Below are positions 1-13,264 of a stretch of DNA of 64,000 nucleotides, piece after piece. The stretch is taken from contig JAJOZX010009422.1 of NCBI GenBank assembly GCA_023014485.1, forward strand, positions 1 to 64,000. The letters run 5' to 3'. The notes beneath the pieces are model-generated. The model was not told where the DNA came from and did not search any database. It worked only from the letters and a program-made list of their open reading frames with translations. The stretch is from Bathynomus jamesi. Lineage: Eukaryota; Arthropoda; Malacostraca; Isopoda; Cirolanidae. The first letter of the stretch is position 1. Every line of letters starts with the position of its first letter. The position numbers and the translations under genes were made by a program.

Positions 1-803
1 GATCTGATGTTATCATGATCTGCCAAGTTAACTAAAAGTGGAAATTGAACTATGCATCTTTACACTAAAATATGCATATGAGTAAAAATTAAAGGTTTAA
101 GATTTACAATTAAATGCTTAGGCAAGACATGACCATCTTTTATAACGAAGAAAGAATGTATACAAAACATGACATGGCAAAAGTTACTCAGGATTCATTA
201 TTCAGCTAAATCTAAAAAAATGATTATGAGATTTTAAAAAACAACAGGTCATCAATTATTTGGCAAAGTAGAAAGCACATCAAAATTTATTCCAACGGAA
301 AAATAATAATAAAAAAAATAACAACAGTATCGCCGATTCTACATTCCTTATGGCGACATAATGTCGGGTCGGACATTGAGTACATTGTAATTTTGGTCTA
401 CTGTAACTATGATTATAATTACCAATTCATTTATTATCGTTAACTACAATTCCATTAAAGTACATTGACTACGTCATTTAGTACATTACATCATTAAGTA
501 CAGTTTCATTAAAGTACATTACATTATATTAAATTAAAGTATTACAGTTAATTATAATTAAACAGTTACTATAACTTTGTTTTGTTACAGTGTTTCATAT
601 TAATAGACAATTGAGATGTTAGAAATATAATACAAAGTACATGGGCACATACGGTATGGATGAATATGGTTGAATAATATTTATACTACATAACATATAA
701 ATAATGACTTCTATAGAGTGTACAGTTTTTATTATGATGTTAAAGAATTTTCATACATTGAATACTAGAGATATGATGAAGGGAAATTAATGACGGGAAA
801 ATG

Positions 804-997
804 TGACGTCATAGTTATTGAATTTGTACGTATGGAGGAATATGGTTGAATACTAATATTTCTACTACATAACACCACAACATTATTACTAAAGAATTTA
901 CCATACATTGAATACGGAAGATGTCCAAAACTAAGAACGTGATTCAGTGTACAAAGTATGGGAAACGTAAAGAGAATAAAGTTATTTTATGACGTCA
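804..997. promoter_or_regulatory. paired TGACGTCA palindromes (copy 1; repeated in each unit)
   Basis: Two perfect TGACGTCA palindromes, the consensus of cAMP-response or ATF-type bZIP sites, lie at 804-811 and 990-997. Both recur in every unit, including the truncated sixth. An 8-bp match alone does not show function; the pairing and its repetition are direct observations, regulatory use is inference. Confidence 0.35.
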
Positions 998-2076
998 TAG
1001 TGTATAAGTCATTATTAGAAAAGATTAATTAGGGAAATACAGTAATGAATAAAGAAGTAGAAATCGAAATTCTATCCAAAACTCGCTTAGGCGATTTTGG
1101 TTTCTTATGTAAAAATGAACATTCAAACATAAAACTATACGAACATAAGTACTGCATGAAGACAATGAATCCATATAATGATGGTATAGGAATTGTTCAT
1201 TGTTCAATTTTTACAGTATTCCCCTTCCAAAATGGTATGTATACAATAATAGAATAGGGTACAATTACTACAATACAAATGAGAAAATAACATCCTGACT
1301 ACTCCAAGTTAGATGACGAATTTGCTTTTTATACACAATTTTATACAGAACGATTCGCGTGGTTGAGTTCAATGCAGAGTAATAAAATTTTTAACATGAC
1401 ACTCGCTTTGAGGGCTATTATAAAATATAAAAATTCAAAGATTAAAACTTTACTTTTATACAAACAGAATAAAAGGATTAATACGTTAATTTAGACAAAC
1501 AATTAAGTTAGACAAACAATGATATTGTTAAATTTTTTTTTTTTATTTTTTTTTTTTTCTGCGGGGAAAATTCCATTCATAATGAATAGGTAAAAGGGAA
1601 AAACATAAATTTTAAAGTTCATGGATTTTTCGAGGCTTCCATGATAGTACAATTGATAAACTAATTTTATTGACTATTTTAGGTAAAAAATCGAATTATG
1701 TAATGGATGATGTATAGACCCGTGGTCAAATGTGTATTTATGTTTATTGGGTACAAAGTGTGTATTTTATAATTTCGAGAGACAGATTAGCCGAGAGGAT
1801 TGTTCAATTAACTGAATAAATGCATGAGCAAGATATATTAGAAAGCAAAAATGATGAAGATTAAATTACATAGTTAGCATTTACACGTAATTAAATAAAG
1901 TTTATTGTGATATCCAATGATTTTAGCATAAGGTTTGTCTATATAGTATATATAGTGTGCATACATGCGTGTGTATGAGTAGGGATTTGGAAGGTTTTTG
2001 AATTAACAAAGTTTAAAATAATGTATAATAATTTAAGATGGGTTTAGGGTTATAAAATCTTTTAAGTTTAAGTCAA

Positions 2077-2085
2077 TTATTATTG

Positions 2086-2121
<36 letters not shown>

Positions 2122-2133
2122 TGTTATTATTAT
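2077..2133. repeat. (TTA)n microsatellite in copy 1
   Basis: A TTA/ATT trinucleotide run with TTG interruptions. The equivalent tracts in the other units lie near 6500-6558, 10921-10975, 15330-15384 and 19776-19831 and differ in repeat number. Confidence 0.9.
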
Positions 2134-2714
2134 AAAATCCTTTAAGCTCAAGGTCAATTATTATAAAATTCTAAATTACAGGTAGTATTAATGATGGTGT
2201 ATGCATATGAGTTTAATGTGAAAGCGACTTGAGGTACGGAAAGAAAATGAATTCGAATATGTGTCAAAAGTAATAGTATTCAATTAGAATTATCGATTTT
2301 ACGTAATTAAATCAGTTACACGTATATTAAGGTAATAAAAAAGACGTACTTAGAAGACCTTACGAGTAATGAAAGTAACTCTAGCGGTATTAAAAATTGA
2401 ATTTTGACACACAATTAATTAGATTGGACTACGACAATTACTCATTATTAATCGAAAAAAAAAAAAATATAAAGAAATATAAGAATTGAATATAGAAATC
2501 AATTATAAACTATAATTAACTAAACCTTTACTGTAATATAAAGAAAAACCACTTAACCTAAAGACACAAACTGGTCAATTCAGGTTGAATTTAATTCTCT
2601 TTTACAACAAAAAAAAAGGTTGAATTAAATTCTTTTAAACAACAAAAAAAAACTTGAATTCAATTGACTGCATTGAAAACTAACTTGGGACTTAAACTCT
2701 GACTTGGAATAAAA

Positions 2715-2915
2715 TTGACTGAGACTCGAAACTTGAAAATTGACTGAAATTTGAATTGACTGAAACTTGAAAATTGACTGAAACTTGAAAATTGACTGAA
2801 ACTTGAAAATTGACTGAAACTTGAAAATTGACTGAAACTTGAAATTGACTGAAACTTGAAAATTGACTGAAACTTGAAAATTGACTGAAACTTGAAACTT
2901 GAAAACTGAAACTTA
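2715..2915. repeat. 18-bp minisatellite in copy 1
   Basis: Tandem copies of an 18-bp unit, ACTGAAACTTGAAAATTG, with degenerate copies at both ends. Equivalent tracts lie at about 7137-7325, 11557-11745, 15960-16195 and 20408-20630. Unit number and variant order differ between copies 1, 4 and 5, while copies 2 and 3 agree. The FKFQSI-type frames that run through it only reflect the repeat length being a multiple of three. Confidence 0.9.
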
Positions 2916-2965
2916 CTTGAACACTTGTCCAGTATCTTGAAACTTAAACTGACTAAAATTGACTG

Positions 2966-3234
2966 CACTTGAACTCTATCAAGTGGAGTCTACTGAAAAT
3001 GAAACTGTCTTGCACTTGAACTGCTGCTATCAAGTGAAGATTAACTGAAAACGGAAAATGACTGCACTTGACCTTTATCAAGTGGAGATGATTAACCTCT
3101 GGGGTTTGGTTGACCCTCTTGGTGCAACCAATTAACTGAAAACTGATTTGCAACTTATTTGCAAATAAAACTGACTCGAAACTACTTCGAGTATCTTTAT
3201 AAATCTCTGGGGCGGTTGTCCTCTTGGCGCAACC
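2966..3234. repeat. cluster of six short hairpins (copy 1)
   Basis: Six inverted repeats lie within 270 bp. Three share the stem CACTTGA/TCAAGTG (2966-2985, 3013-3036, 3065-3084). Two share GGTTG/CAACC with related loops (3108-3129 and 3214-3234). One is ACTCGAA/TTCGAGT (3174-3192). The cluster directly follows the minisatellite and is kept in copies 2-5. Direct repeats next to hairpins resemble replication-origin or spacer-control architecture, but no function can be shown. Confidence 0.75.
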
Positions 3235-3739
3235 TTCTGACTTCAAAACTGACTTCAAAACTGACAAAAAATGACTTCAAAAAAATGACTTCAAAATTAC
3301 TTCAAGTATCTCTCTAAATCTATAAACTCTATAAACTCTCTGTAAACTCTCTTTCTTAATTTGCAAGTCAATTCAATTTAATAATTTGAAAAAAAAATTG
3401 CAAACAAAAATATAAAATGTAAAAAACATTTCACTCTAATGTACGCAAAAGTACATAAAATAAAATTATTCTATACTGACTAATTGTGACAATTAACTAT
3501 GTGACAATTAACTGCGACAATTGACTCTGCGACAATTGACTCTCTTGAAATTAACTCTCTTGAAATTAACTCTGTTACATTTAACTCTGTTACATTTTAA
3601 AAAATGTATCACTGGTGTCTGAAGTGTTCACTGTGTTTTTTGTTAATTCTGGCTCAATACTAAATATTAATTGTTAATAATAATGACTTTTCAAATGTTT
3701 AGAAATTATTTTAAAAAGAGTTTTGTACTTAACAAGATT

Positions 3740-4270
3740 CCTACGGCGAAATCCTTAGAGACGTGTCCTGAAGACGTGTCTTGCTGGCCACTTGTTCCTG
3801 GATGAAAACTAGGCGTGGAGAACTTGGAGTCGTGACGCACCGGTTCAAGGGTGGATGTTACGAACTGGAAGTCGTGACACGCCGGTCAAATGGTGGGTCG
3901 CCACTTGTTAAGATCCTCTTCTTCTATGGCCCTGGGTGGTTCGGAGTCGACGGGGTTCTGGTTAGGAGGCAGCAACGGATCTGTTACTTGCAGTAGTTTC
4001 TTCTATACTACTCTCCGAGTTCTTCTTTAGTGGCTCGGAGGATTCTGAGAGGCTTATTAAATTCTTTGAGGTTTCTCTCCGATTCTTCTTGTAGCTTATC
4101 GGGAGATTCTAATGACTAAGTTCTTCTGAAGAGAGCACGGCTCGAAGGGGAAAATAAAAAGTTTCTCTTACTGTAATTTACTTCTAAACTGTTACAGGTA
4201 ATGCTCAGCCTCGTAGTTGGAATCAGAATGAACATGGAAGAAATTGGTGGGGTTTATATACCCCGATTCT
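3740..4270. other. GC-richer block of the 4.4-kb unit
   Basis: The only GC-balanced part of the unit. It contains two related direct repeats centred on GTCGTGAC near 3831 and 3871, and a palindrome with a TATA core, GGGGTTTATATACCCC, at 4249-4264. It could be the promoter or transcribed part of the unit, or the remnant of a mobile element. No gene family is recognisable. Equivalent blocks sit at the same offset in copies 2-5. Confidence 0.5.
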
Positions 4271-4424
4271 ACTAACATCATCATTATTAAATGTTGAAGA
4301 GGCTGCATTATTTTTGTACAATATTTGAAAATAAAGTAAATCTTTTAGCTGTGGTAAGGTTTAAACGAATAAACAAGATATTTGAAGATGAAGCCATATT
4401 TTTATCTTAAATTGCGTATTTTCA

Positions 4425-6510
4425 GATCTGATGTTATCATGATCTGCCAAGTTAACTAAAAGTGGAAATTGAACTATGCATCTTTACACTAAAATATGCA
4501 TATGAGTAAAAATTAAAGGTTTAAGATTTACAATTAAATGCTTAGGCAAGACATGACCATCTTTTATAACGAAGAAAGAATGTATACAAAACATGACATG
4601 GCAAAAGTTACTCAGGATTCATTATTCAGCTAAATCTAAAAAAATGATTATGAGATTTTAAAAAACAACAGGTCATCAATTATTTGGCAAAGTAGAAAGC
4701 ACATCAAAATTTATTCCAACGGAAAAATAATAATAAAAAAAATAACAACAGTATCGCCGATTCTACATTCCTTATGGCGACATAATGTCGGGTCGGACAT
4801 TGAGTACATTGTAATTTTGGTCTACTGTAACTATGATTATAATTACCAATTCATTTATTATCGTTAACTACAATTCCATTAAAGTACATTGACTACGTCA
4901 TTTAGTACATTACATCATTAAGTACAGTTTCATTAAAGTACATTACATTATATTAAATTAAAGTATTACAGTTAATTATAATTAAACAGTTACTATAACT
5001 TTGTTTTGTTACAGTGTTTCATATTAATAGACAATTGAGATGTTAGAAATATAATACAAAGTACATGGGCACATACGGTATGGATGAATATGGTTGAATA
5101 ATATTTATACTACATAACATATAAATAATGACTTCTATAGAGTGTACAGTTTTTATTATGATGTTAAAGAATTTTCATACATTGAATACTAGAGATATGA
5201 TGAAGGGAAATTAATGACGGGAAAATGTGACGTCATAGTTATTGAATTTGTACGTATGGAGGAATATGGTTGAATACTAATATTTCTACTACATAACACC
5301 ACAACATTATTACTAAAGAATTTACCATACATTGAATACGGAAGATGTCCAAAACTAAGAACGTGATTCAGTGTACAAAGTATGGGAAACGTAAAGAGAA
5401 TAAAGTTATTTTATGACGTCATAGTGTATAAGTCATTATTAGAAAAGATTAATTAGGGAAATACAGTAATGAATAAAGAAGTAGAAATCGAAATTCTATC
5501 CAAAACTCGCTTAGGCGATTTTGGTTTCTTATGTAAAAATGAACATTCAAACATAAAACTATACGAACATAAGTACTGCATGAAGACAATGAATCCATAT
5601 AATGATGGTATAGGAATTGTTCATTGTTCAATTTTTACAGTATTCCCCTTCCAAAATGGTATGTATACAATAATAGAATAGGGTACAATTACTACAATAC
5701 AAATGAGAAAATAACATCCTGACTACTCCAAGTTAGATGACGAATTTTGCTTTTTATACAAATTTTATACAGAACGATTTCGCGTGGTTGAGTTCAATGC
5801 AGAGTAATAAAATTTTTAACATGACACTCGCTTTGAGGGCTATTATAAAATATAAAAATTCAAAGATTAAAACTTTACTTTTATACAAACAGAATAAAAG
5901 GATTAATACGTTAATTTAGACAAACAATTAAGTTAGACAAACAATGATATTGTTAAATTTTTTTTTTTTAATTTTTTTTTTTTCTGCGGGGAAAATTCCA
6001 TTCATAATGAATAGGTAAAAGGGAAAAACATAAATTTTAAAGTTCATGGATTTTTCGAGGCTTCCATGATAGTACAATTGATAAACTAATTTTATTGACT
6101 ATTTTAGGTAAAAAATCGAATTATGTAATGGATGATGTATAGACCCGTGGTCAAATGTGTATTTATGTTTATTGGGTACAAAGTGTGTATTTTATAATTT
6201 CGAGAGACAGATTAGCCGAGAGGATTGTTCAATTAACTGAATAAATGCATGAGCAAGATATATTAGAAAGCAAAAATGATGAAGATTAAATTACATAGTT
6301 AGCATTTACACGTAATTAAATAAAGTTTATTGTGATATCCAATGATTTTAGCATAAGGTTTGTCTATATAGTATATATAGTGTGCATACATGCGTGTGTA
6401 TGAGTAGGGATTTGGAAGGTTTTTGAATTAACAAAGTTTAAAATAATGTATAATAATTTAAGATGGGTTTAGGGTTATAAAATCTTTTAAGTTTAAGTCA
6501 ATTATTATTG

Positions 6511-6548
<38 letters not shown>

Positions 6549-8848
6549 GTTATTATTATAAAATCCTTTAAGCTCAAGGTCAATTATTATAAAATTCTAA
6601 ATTACAGGTAGTATTAATGATGGTGTATGCATATGAGTTTAATGTGAAAGCGACTTGAGGTACGGAAAGAAAATGAATTCGAATATGTGTCAAAAGTAAT
6701 AGTATTCAATTAGAATTATCGATTTTACGTAATTAAATCAGTTACACGTATATTAAGGTAATAAAAAAGACGTACTTAGAAGACCTTACGAGTAATGAAA
6801 GTAACTCTAGCGGTATTAAAAATTGAATTTTGACACACAATTAATTAGATTGGACTACGACAATTACTCATTATTAATCGAAAAAAAAAAAATATAAAGA
6901 AATATAAGAATTGAATATAGAAATCAATTATAAACTATAATTAACTAAACCTTTACTGTAATATAAAGAAAAACCACTTAACCTAAAGACACAAACTGGT
7001 CAATTCAGGTTGAATTTAATTCTTTTTACAACAAAAAAAAGGTTGAATTAAATTCTTTTAAACAACAAAAAAAAACTTGAATTCAATTGACTGCATTGAA
7101 AACTAACTTGGGACTTAAACTCTGACTTGGAATAAAATTGACTGAGACTGAAACTTGAAAATTGACTGAAATTTGAAAATTGACTGAAACTTGAAAATTG
7201 ACTGAAACTTGAAAATTGACTGAAACTTGAAAATTGACTGAAACTTGAAAATTGACTGAAACTTGAAAATTGACTGAAACTTGAAAATTGACTGAAACTT
7301 GAAACTTGAAAACTGAAACTTACTTGAACACTTGTCCAGTATCTTGAAACTTAAACTGACTAAAATTGACTGCACTTGAACTCTATCAAGTGGAGTCTAC
7401 TGAAAATGAAACTGTCTTGCACTTGAACTGCTGCTATCAAGTGAAGATTAACTGAAAACGGAAAATGACTGCACTTGACCTTTATCAAGTGGAGATGATT
7501 AACCTCTGGGGTTTGGTTGACCCTCTTGGTGCAACCAATTAACTGAAAACTGATTTGCAACTTATTTGCAAATAAAACTGACTCGAAACTACTTCGAGTA
7601 TCTTTATAAATCTCTGGGGGGTTGTCCTCTTGGCGCAACCTTCTGACTTCAAAACTGACTTCAAAACTGACAAAAAATGACTTCAAAAAAATGACTTCAA
7701 AAAAATGACTTCAAAATTACTTCAAGTATCTCTCTAAATCTATAAACTCTATAAACTCTCTGTAAACTCTCTTTCTTAATTTGCAAGTCAATTCAATTTA
7801 ATAATTTGAAAAAAAAATTGCAAACAAAAATATAAAATGTAAAAAACATTTCACTCTAATGTACGCAAAAGTACATAAAATAAAATTATTCTATACTGAC
7901 TAATTGTGACAATTAACTATGTGACAATTAACTGCGACAATTGACTCTGCGACAATTGACTCTCTTGAAATTAACTCTCTTGAAATTAACTCTGTTACAT
8001 TTAACTCTGTTACATTTAAAAAAAATGTATCACTGGTGTCTGAAGTGTTCACTGTGTTTTTTGTTAATTCTGGCTCAATACTAAATATTAATTGTTAATA
8101 ATAATGACTTTTCAAATGTTTAGAAATTATTTTAAAAAAGAGTTTTGTACTTAACAAGATTCCTACGGCGAAATCCTTAGAGACGTGTCCTGAAGACGTG
8201 TCTTGCTGGCCACTTGTTCCTGGATGAAAACTAGGCGTGGAGAACTTGGAGTCGTGACGCACCGGTTCAAGGGTGGATGTTACGAACTGGAAGTCGTGAC
8301 ACGCCGGTCAAATGGTGGGTCGCCACTTGTTAAGATCCTCTTCTTCTATGGCCCTGGGGTGGTTCGGAGTCGACGGGGGTTCTGGTTAGGAGGCAGCAAC
8401 GGATCTGTTACTTGCAGTAGTTTCTTCTATACTACTCTCCGAGTTCTTCTTTAGTGGCTCGGAGGATTCTGAGAGGCTTATTAAATTCTTTGAGGTTTCT
8501 CTCCGATTCTTCTTGTAGCTTATCGGGAGATTCTAATGACTAAGTTCTTCTGAAGAGAGCACGGCTCGAAGGGGAAAATAAAAAGTTTCTCTTACTGTAA
8601 TTTACTTCTAAACTGTTACAGGTAATGCTCAGCCTCGTAGTTGGAATCAGAATGAACATGGAAGAAATTGGTGGGGTTTATATACCCCGATTCTACTAAC
8701 ATCATCATTATTAAATGTTGAAGAGGCTGCATTATTTTTGTACAATATTTGAAAATAAAGTAAATCTTTTAGCTGTGGTAAGGTTTAAACGAATAAACAA
8801 GATATTTGAAGATGAAGCCATATTTTTATCTTAAATTGCGTATTTTCA
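4425..8848. repeat. 4.4-kb tandem repeat, copy 2
   Basis: Second full unit (4424 bp), nearly identical to copy 1 over its length. Its minisatellite (about 7137-7325) is more regular than that of copy 1 and matches the layout of copy 3. The second GGTTG/CAACC hairpin has a G-run change near 7616-7621. Homopolymer lengths differ at several places. No gene, RNA gene or transposon end is recognisable inside it. Confidence 0.95.
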
Positions 8849-10930
8849 GATCTGATGTTATCATGATCTGCCAAGTTAACTAAAAGTGGAAATTGAACTA
8901 TGCATCTTTACACTAAAATATGCATATGAGTAAAAATTAAAGGTTTAAGATTTACAATTAAATGCTTAGGCAAGACATGACCATCTTTTATAACGAAGAA
9001 AGAATGTATACAAAACATGACATGGCAAAAGTTACTCAGGATTCATTATTCAGCTAAATCTAAAAAAATGATTATGAGATTTTAAAAAACAACAGGTCAT
9101 CAATTATTTGGCAAAGTAGAAAGCACATCAAAATTTATTCCAACGGAAAAATAATAATAAAAAAAATAACAACAGTATCGCCGATTCTACATTCCTTATG
9201 GCGACATAATGTCGGGTCGGACATTGAGTACATTGTAATTTTGGTCTACTGTAACTATGATTATAATTACCAATTCATTTATTATCGTTAACTACAATTC
9301 CATTAAAGTACATTGACTACGTCATTTAGTACATTACATCATTAAGTACAGTTTCATTAAAGTACATTACATTATATTAAATTAAAGTATTACAGTTAAT
9401 TATAATTAAACAGTTACTATAACTTTGTTTTGTTACAGTGTTTCATATTAATAGACAATTGAGATGTTAGAAATATAATACAAAGTACATGGGCACATAC
9501 GGTATGGATGAATATGGTTGAATAATATTTATACTACATATATAAATAATGACTTCTATAGAGTGTACAGTTTTTATTATGATGTTAAAGAATTTTCATA
9601 CATTGAATACTAGAGATATGATGAAGGGAAATTAATGACGGGAAAATGTGACGTCATAGTTATTGAATTTGTACGTATGGAGGAATATGGTTGAATACTA
9701 ATATTTCTACTACATAACACCACAACATTATTACTAAAGAATTTACCATACATTGAATACGGAAGATGTCCAAAACTAAGAACGTGATTCAGTGTACAAA
9801 GTATGGGAAACGTAAAGAGAATAAAGTTATTTTATGACGTCATAGTGTATAAGTCATTATTAGAAAAGATTAATTAGGGAAATACAGTAATGAATAAAGA
9901 AGTAGAAATCGAAATTCTATCCAAAACTCGCTTAGGCGATTTTGGTTTCTTATGTAAAAATGAACATTCAAACATAAAACTATACGAACATAAGTACTGC
10001 ATGAAGACAATGAATCCATATAATGATGGTATAGGAATTGTTCATTGTTCAATTTTTACAGTATTCCCCTTCCAAAATGGTATGTATACAATAATAGAAT
10101 AGGGTACAATTACTACAATACAAATGAGAAAATAACATCCTGACTACTCCAAGTTAGATGACGAATTTTGCTTTTTATACAAATTTTATACAGAACGATT
10201 TCGCGTGGTTGAGTTCAATGCAGAGTAATAAAATTTTTAACATGACACTCGCTTTGAGGGCTATTATAAAATAAAAAATTCAAAGATTAAAACTTTACTT
10301 TTATACAAACAGAATAAAAGGATTAATACGTTAATTTAGACAAACAATTAAGTTAGACAAACAATGATATTGTTAAATTTTTTTTTTTTAATTTTTTTTT
10401 TTTTTCTGCGGGGAAAATTCCATTCATAATGAATAGGTAAAAGGGAAAAACATAAATTTTAAAGTTCATGGATTTTTCGAGGCTTCCATGATAGTACAAT
10501 TGATAAACTAATTTTATTGACTATTTTAGGTAAAAAATCGAATTATGTAATGGATGATGTATAGACCGTGGTCAAATGTGTATTTATGTTTATTGGGTAC
10601 AAAGTGTGTATTTTATAATTTCGAGAGACAGATTAGCCGAGAGGATTGTTCAATTAACTGAATAAATGCATGAGCAAGATATATTAGAAAGCAAAAATGA
10701 TGAAGATTAAATTACATAGTTAGCATTTACACGTAATTAAATAAAGTTTATTGTGATATCCAATGATTTTAGCATAAGGTTGTCTATATAGTATATATAG
10801 TGTGCATACATGCGTGTGTATGAGTAGGGATTTGGAAGGTTTTTGAATTAACAAAGTTTAAAATAATGTATAATAATTTAAGATGGGTTTAGGGTTATAA
10901 AATCTTTTAAGTTTAAGTCAATTATTATTG

Positions 10931-10968
<38 letters not shown>

Positions 10969-13264
10969 GTTATTATAAAATCCTTTAAGCTCAAGGTCAA
11001 TTATTATAAAATTCTAAATTACAGGTAGTATTAATGATGGTGTATGCATATGAGTTTAATGTGAAAGCGACTTGAGGTACGGAAAGAAAATGAATTCGAA
11101 TATGTGTCAAAAGTAATAGTATTCAATTAGAATTATCGATTTTACGTAATTAAATCAGTTACACGTATATTAAGGTAATAAAAAAGACGTACTTAGAAGA
11201 CCTTACGAGTAATGAAAGTAACTCTAGCGGTATTAAAAATTGAATTTTGACACACAATTAATTAGATTGGACTACGACAATTACTCATTATTAATCGAAA
11301 AAAAAAAAAATATAAAGAAATATAAGAATTGAATATAGAAATCAATTATAAACTATAATTAACTAAACCTTTACTGTAATATAAAGAAAAACCACTTAAC
11401 CTAAAGACACAAACTGGTCAATTCAGGTTGAATTTAATTCTCTTTTACAACAAAAAAAAAGGTTGAATTAAATTCTTTTAAACAACAAAAAAAAACTTGA
11501 ATTCAATTGACTGCATTGAAAACTAACTTGGGACTTAAACTCTGACTTGGAATAAAATTGACTGAGACTGAAACTTGAAAATTGACTGAAATTTGAAAAT
11601 TGACTGAAACTTGAAAATTGACTGAAACTTGAAAATTGACTGAAACTTGAAAATTGACTGAAACTTGAAAATTGACTGAAACTTGAAAATTGACTGAAAC
11701 TTGAAAATTGACTGAAACTTGAAACTTGAAAACTGAAACTTACTTGAACACTTGTCCAGTATCTTGAAACTTAAACTGACTAAAATTGACTGCACTTGAA
11801 CTCTATCAAGTGGAGTCTACTGAAAATGAAACTGTCTTGCACTTGAACTGCTGCTATCAAGTGAAGATTAACTGAAAACGGAAAATGACTGCACTTGACC
11901 TTTATCAAGTGGAGATGATTAACCTCTGGGGTTTGGTTGACCCTCTTGGTGCAACCAATTAACTGAAAACTGATTTGCAACTTATTTGCAAATAAAACTG
12001 ACTCGAAACTACTTCGAGTATCTTTATAAATCTCTGGGGCGGTTGTCCTCTTGGCGCAACCTTCTGACTTCAAAACTGACTTCAAAACTGACAAAAAATG
12101 ACTTCAAAAAAATGACTTCAAAAAAATGACTTCAAAATTACTTCAAGTATCTCTCTAAATCTATAAACTCTATAAACTCTCTGTAAACTCTCTTTCTTAA
12201 TTTGCAAGTCAATTCAATTTAATAATTTGAAAAAAAAATTGCAAACAAAAATATAAAATGTAAAAAACATTTCACTCTAATGTACGCAAAAGTACATAAA
12301 ATAAAATTATTCTATACTGACTAATTGTGACAATTAACTATGTGACAATTAACTGCGACAATTGACTCTGCGACAATTGACTCTCTTGAAATTAACTCTC
12401 TTGAAATTAACTCTGTTACATTTAACTCTGTTACATTTTAAAAAAATGTATCACTGGTGTCTGAAGTGTTCACTGTGTTTTTTGTTAATTCTGGCTCAAT
12501 ACTAAATATTAATTGTTAATAATAATGACTTTTCAAATGTTTAGAAATTATTTTAAAAAAGAGTTTTGTACTTAACAAGATTCCTACGGCGAAATCCTTA
12601 GAGACGTGTCCTGAAGACGTGTCTTGCTGGCCACTTGTTCCTGGATGAAAACTAGGCGTGGAGAACTTGGAGTCGTGACGCACCGGTTCAAGGGTGGATG
12701 TTACGAACTGGAAGTCGTGACACGCCGGTCAAATGGTGGGTCGCCACTTGTTAAGATCCTCTTCTTCTATGGCCCTGGGGTGGTTCGGAGTCGACGGGGG
12801 TTCTGGTTAGGAGGCAGCAACGGATCTGTTACTTGCAGTAGTTTCTTCTATACTACTCTCCGAGTTCTTCTTTAGTGGCTCGGAGGATTCTGAGAGGCTT
12901 ATTAAATTCTTTGAGGTTTCTCTCCGATTCTTCTTGTAGCTTATCGGGAGATTCTAATGACTAAGTTCTTCTGAAGAGAGCACGGCTCGAAGGGGAAAAT
13001 AAAAAGTTTCTCTTACTGTAATTTACTTCTAAACTGTTACAGGTAATGCTCAGCCTCGTAGTTGGAATCAGAATGAACATGGAAGAAATTGGTGGGGTTT
13101 ATATACCCCGATTCTACTAATCATCATTATTAATGTTGAAGAGGCTGCATTATTTTTGTACAATATTTGAAAAAAAGTAAATCTTTTAGCTGTGGTAAGG
13201 TTTAAACGAATAAACAAGATATTTGAAGATGAAGCCATATTTTATCTTAAATTGCGTATTTTCA
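8849..13264. repeat. 4.4-kb tandem repeat, copy 3
   Basis: Third full unit (4416 bp). It has a short deletion near 9536, where the other copies read CTACATAACATATA and this one reads CTACATATA, and minor homopolymer changes. Its minisatellite (about 11557-11745) has the same layout as copy 2. It shares the CCACTTAACC variant (near 11393) with copies 1 and 2, against CCACAACC in copies 4 and 5. Confidence 0.95.

Larger units (their letters stand above)
1..4424. repeat. 4.4-kb tandem repeat, copy 1
   Basis: First visible unit of a head-to-tail array; the same start (GATCTGATGTTATCATGATC) recurs at 4425, 8849, 13265, 17705 and 22158. Landmarks in order: AT-rich block with repeated AAAGTACATT motifs (360-540), two TGACGTCA palindromes (804 and 990), poly-T tract (about 1530), TTA tract (2077-2133), 18-bp minisatellite (2715-2915), hairpin cluster (2966-3234), and a GC-richer block (3740-4270). 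Only reading frames of about 60-105 codons occur, often overlapping on both strands, and none resembles a known protein. The minisatellite of this copy differs from copies 2 and 3. The window starts exactly at a unit boundary, so the array may continue to the left. Confidence 0.95.

Noticed and set aside
1045..1257. A 70-codon frame, and an antisense 60-codon frame, found identically in most 4.4-kb units
   Set aside because: The units are nearly identical DNA, so frame conservation carries no information. Both strands are open over the same bases, and copy 4 breaks the frame by indels. No motif or start context supports a protein.
1786..1850. tRNA-like A-box (TTAGCCGAGAGG) in each 4.4-kb unit
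   Set aside because: There is no B-box or cloverleaf partner, so a tRNA or SINE promoter is not supported.
2660..3267. Minus-strand frames rich in FKFQSI through the minisatellite
   Set aside because: They follow from an 18-bp repeat length divisible by three and change with repeat number.
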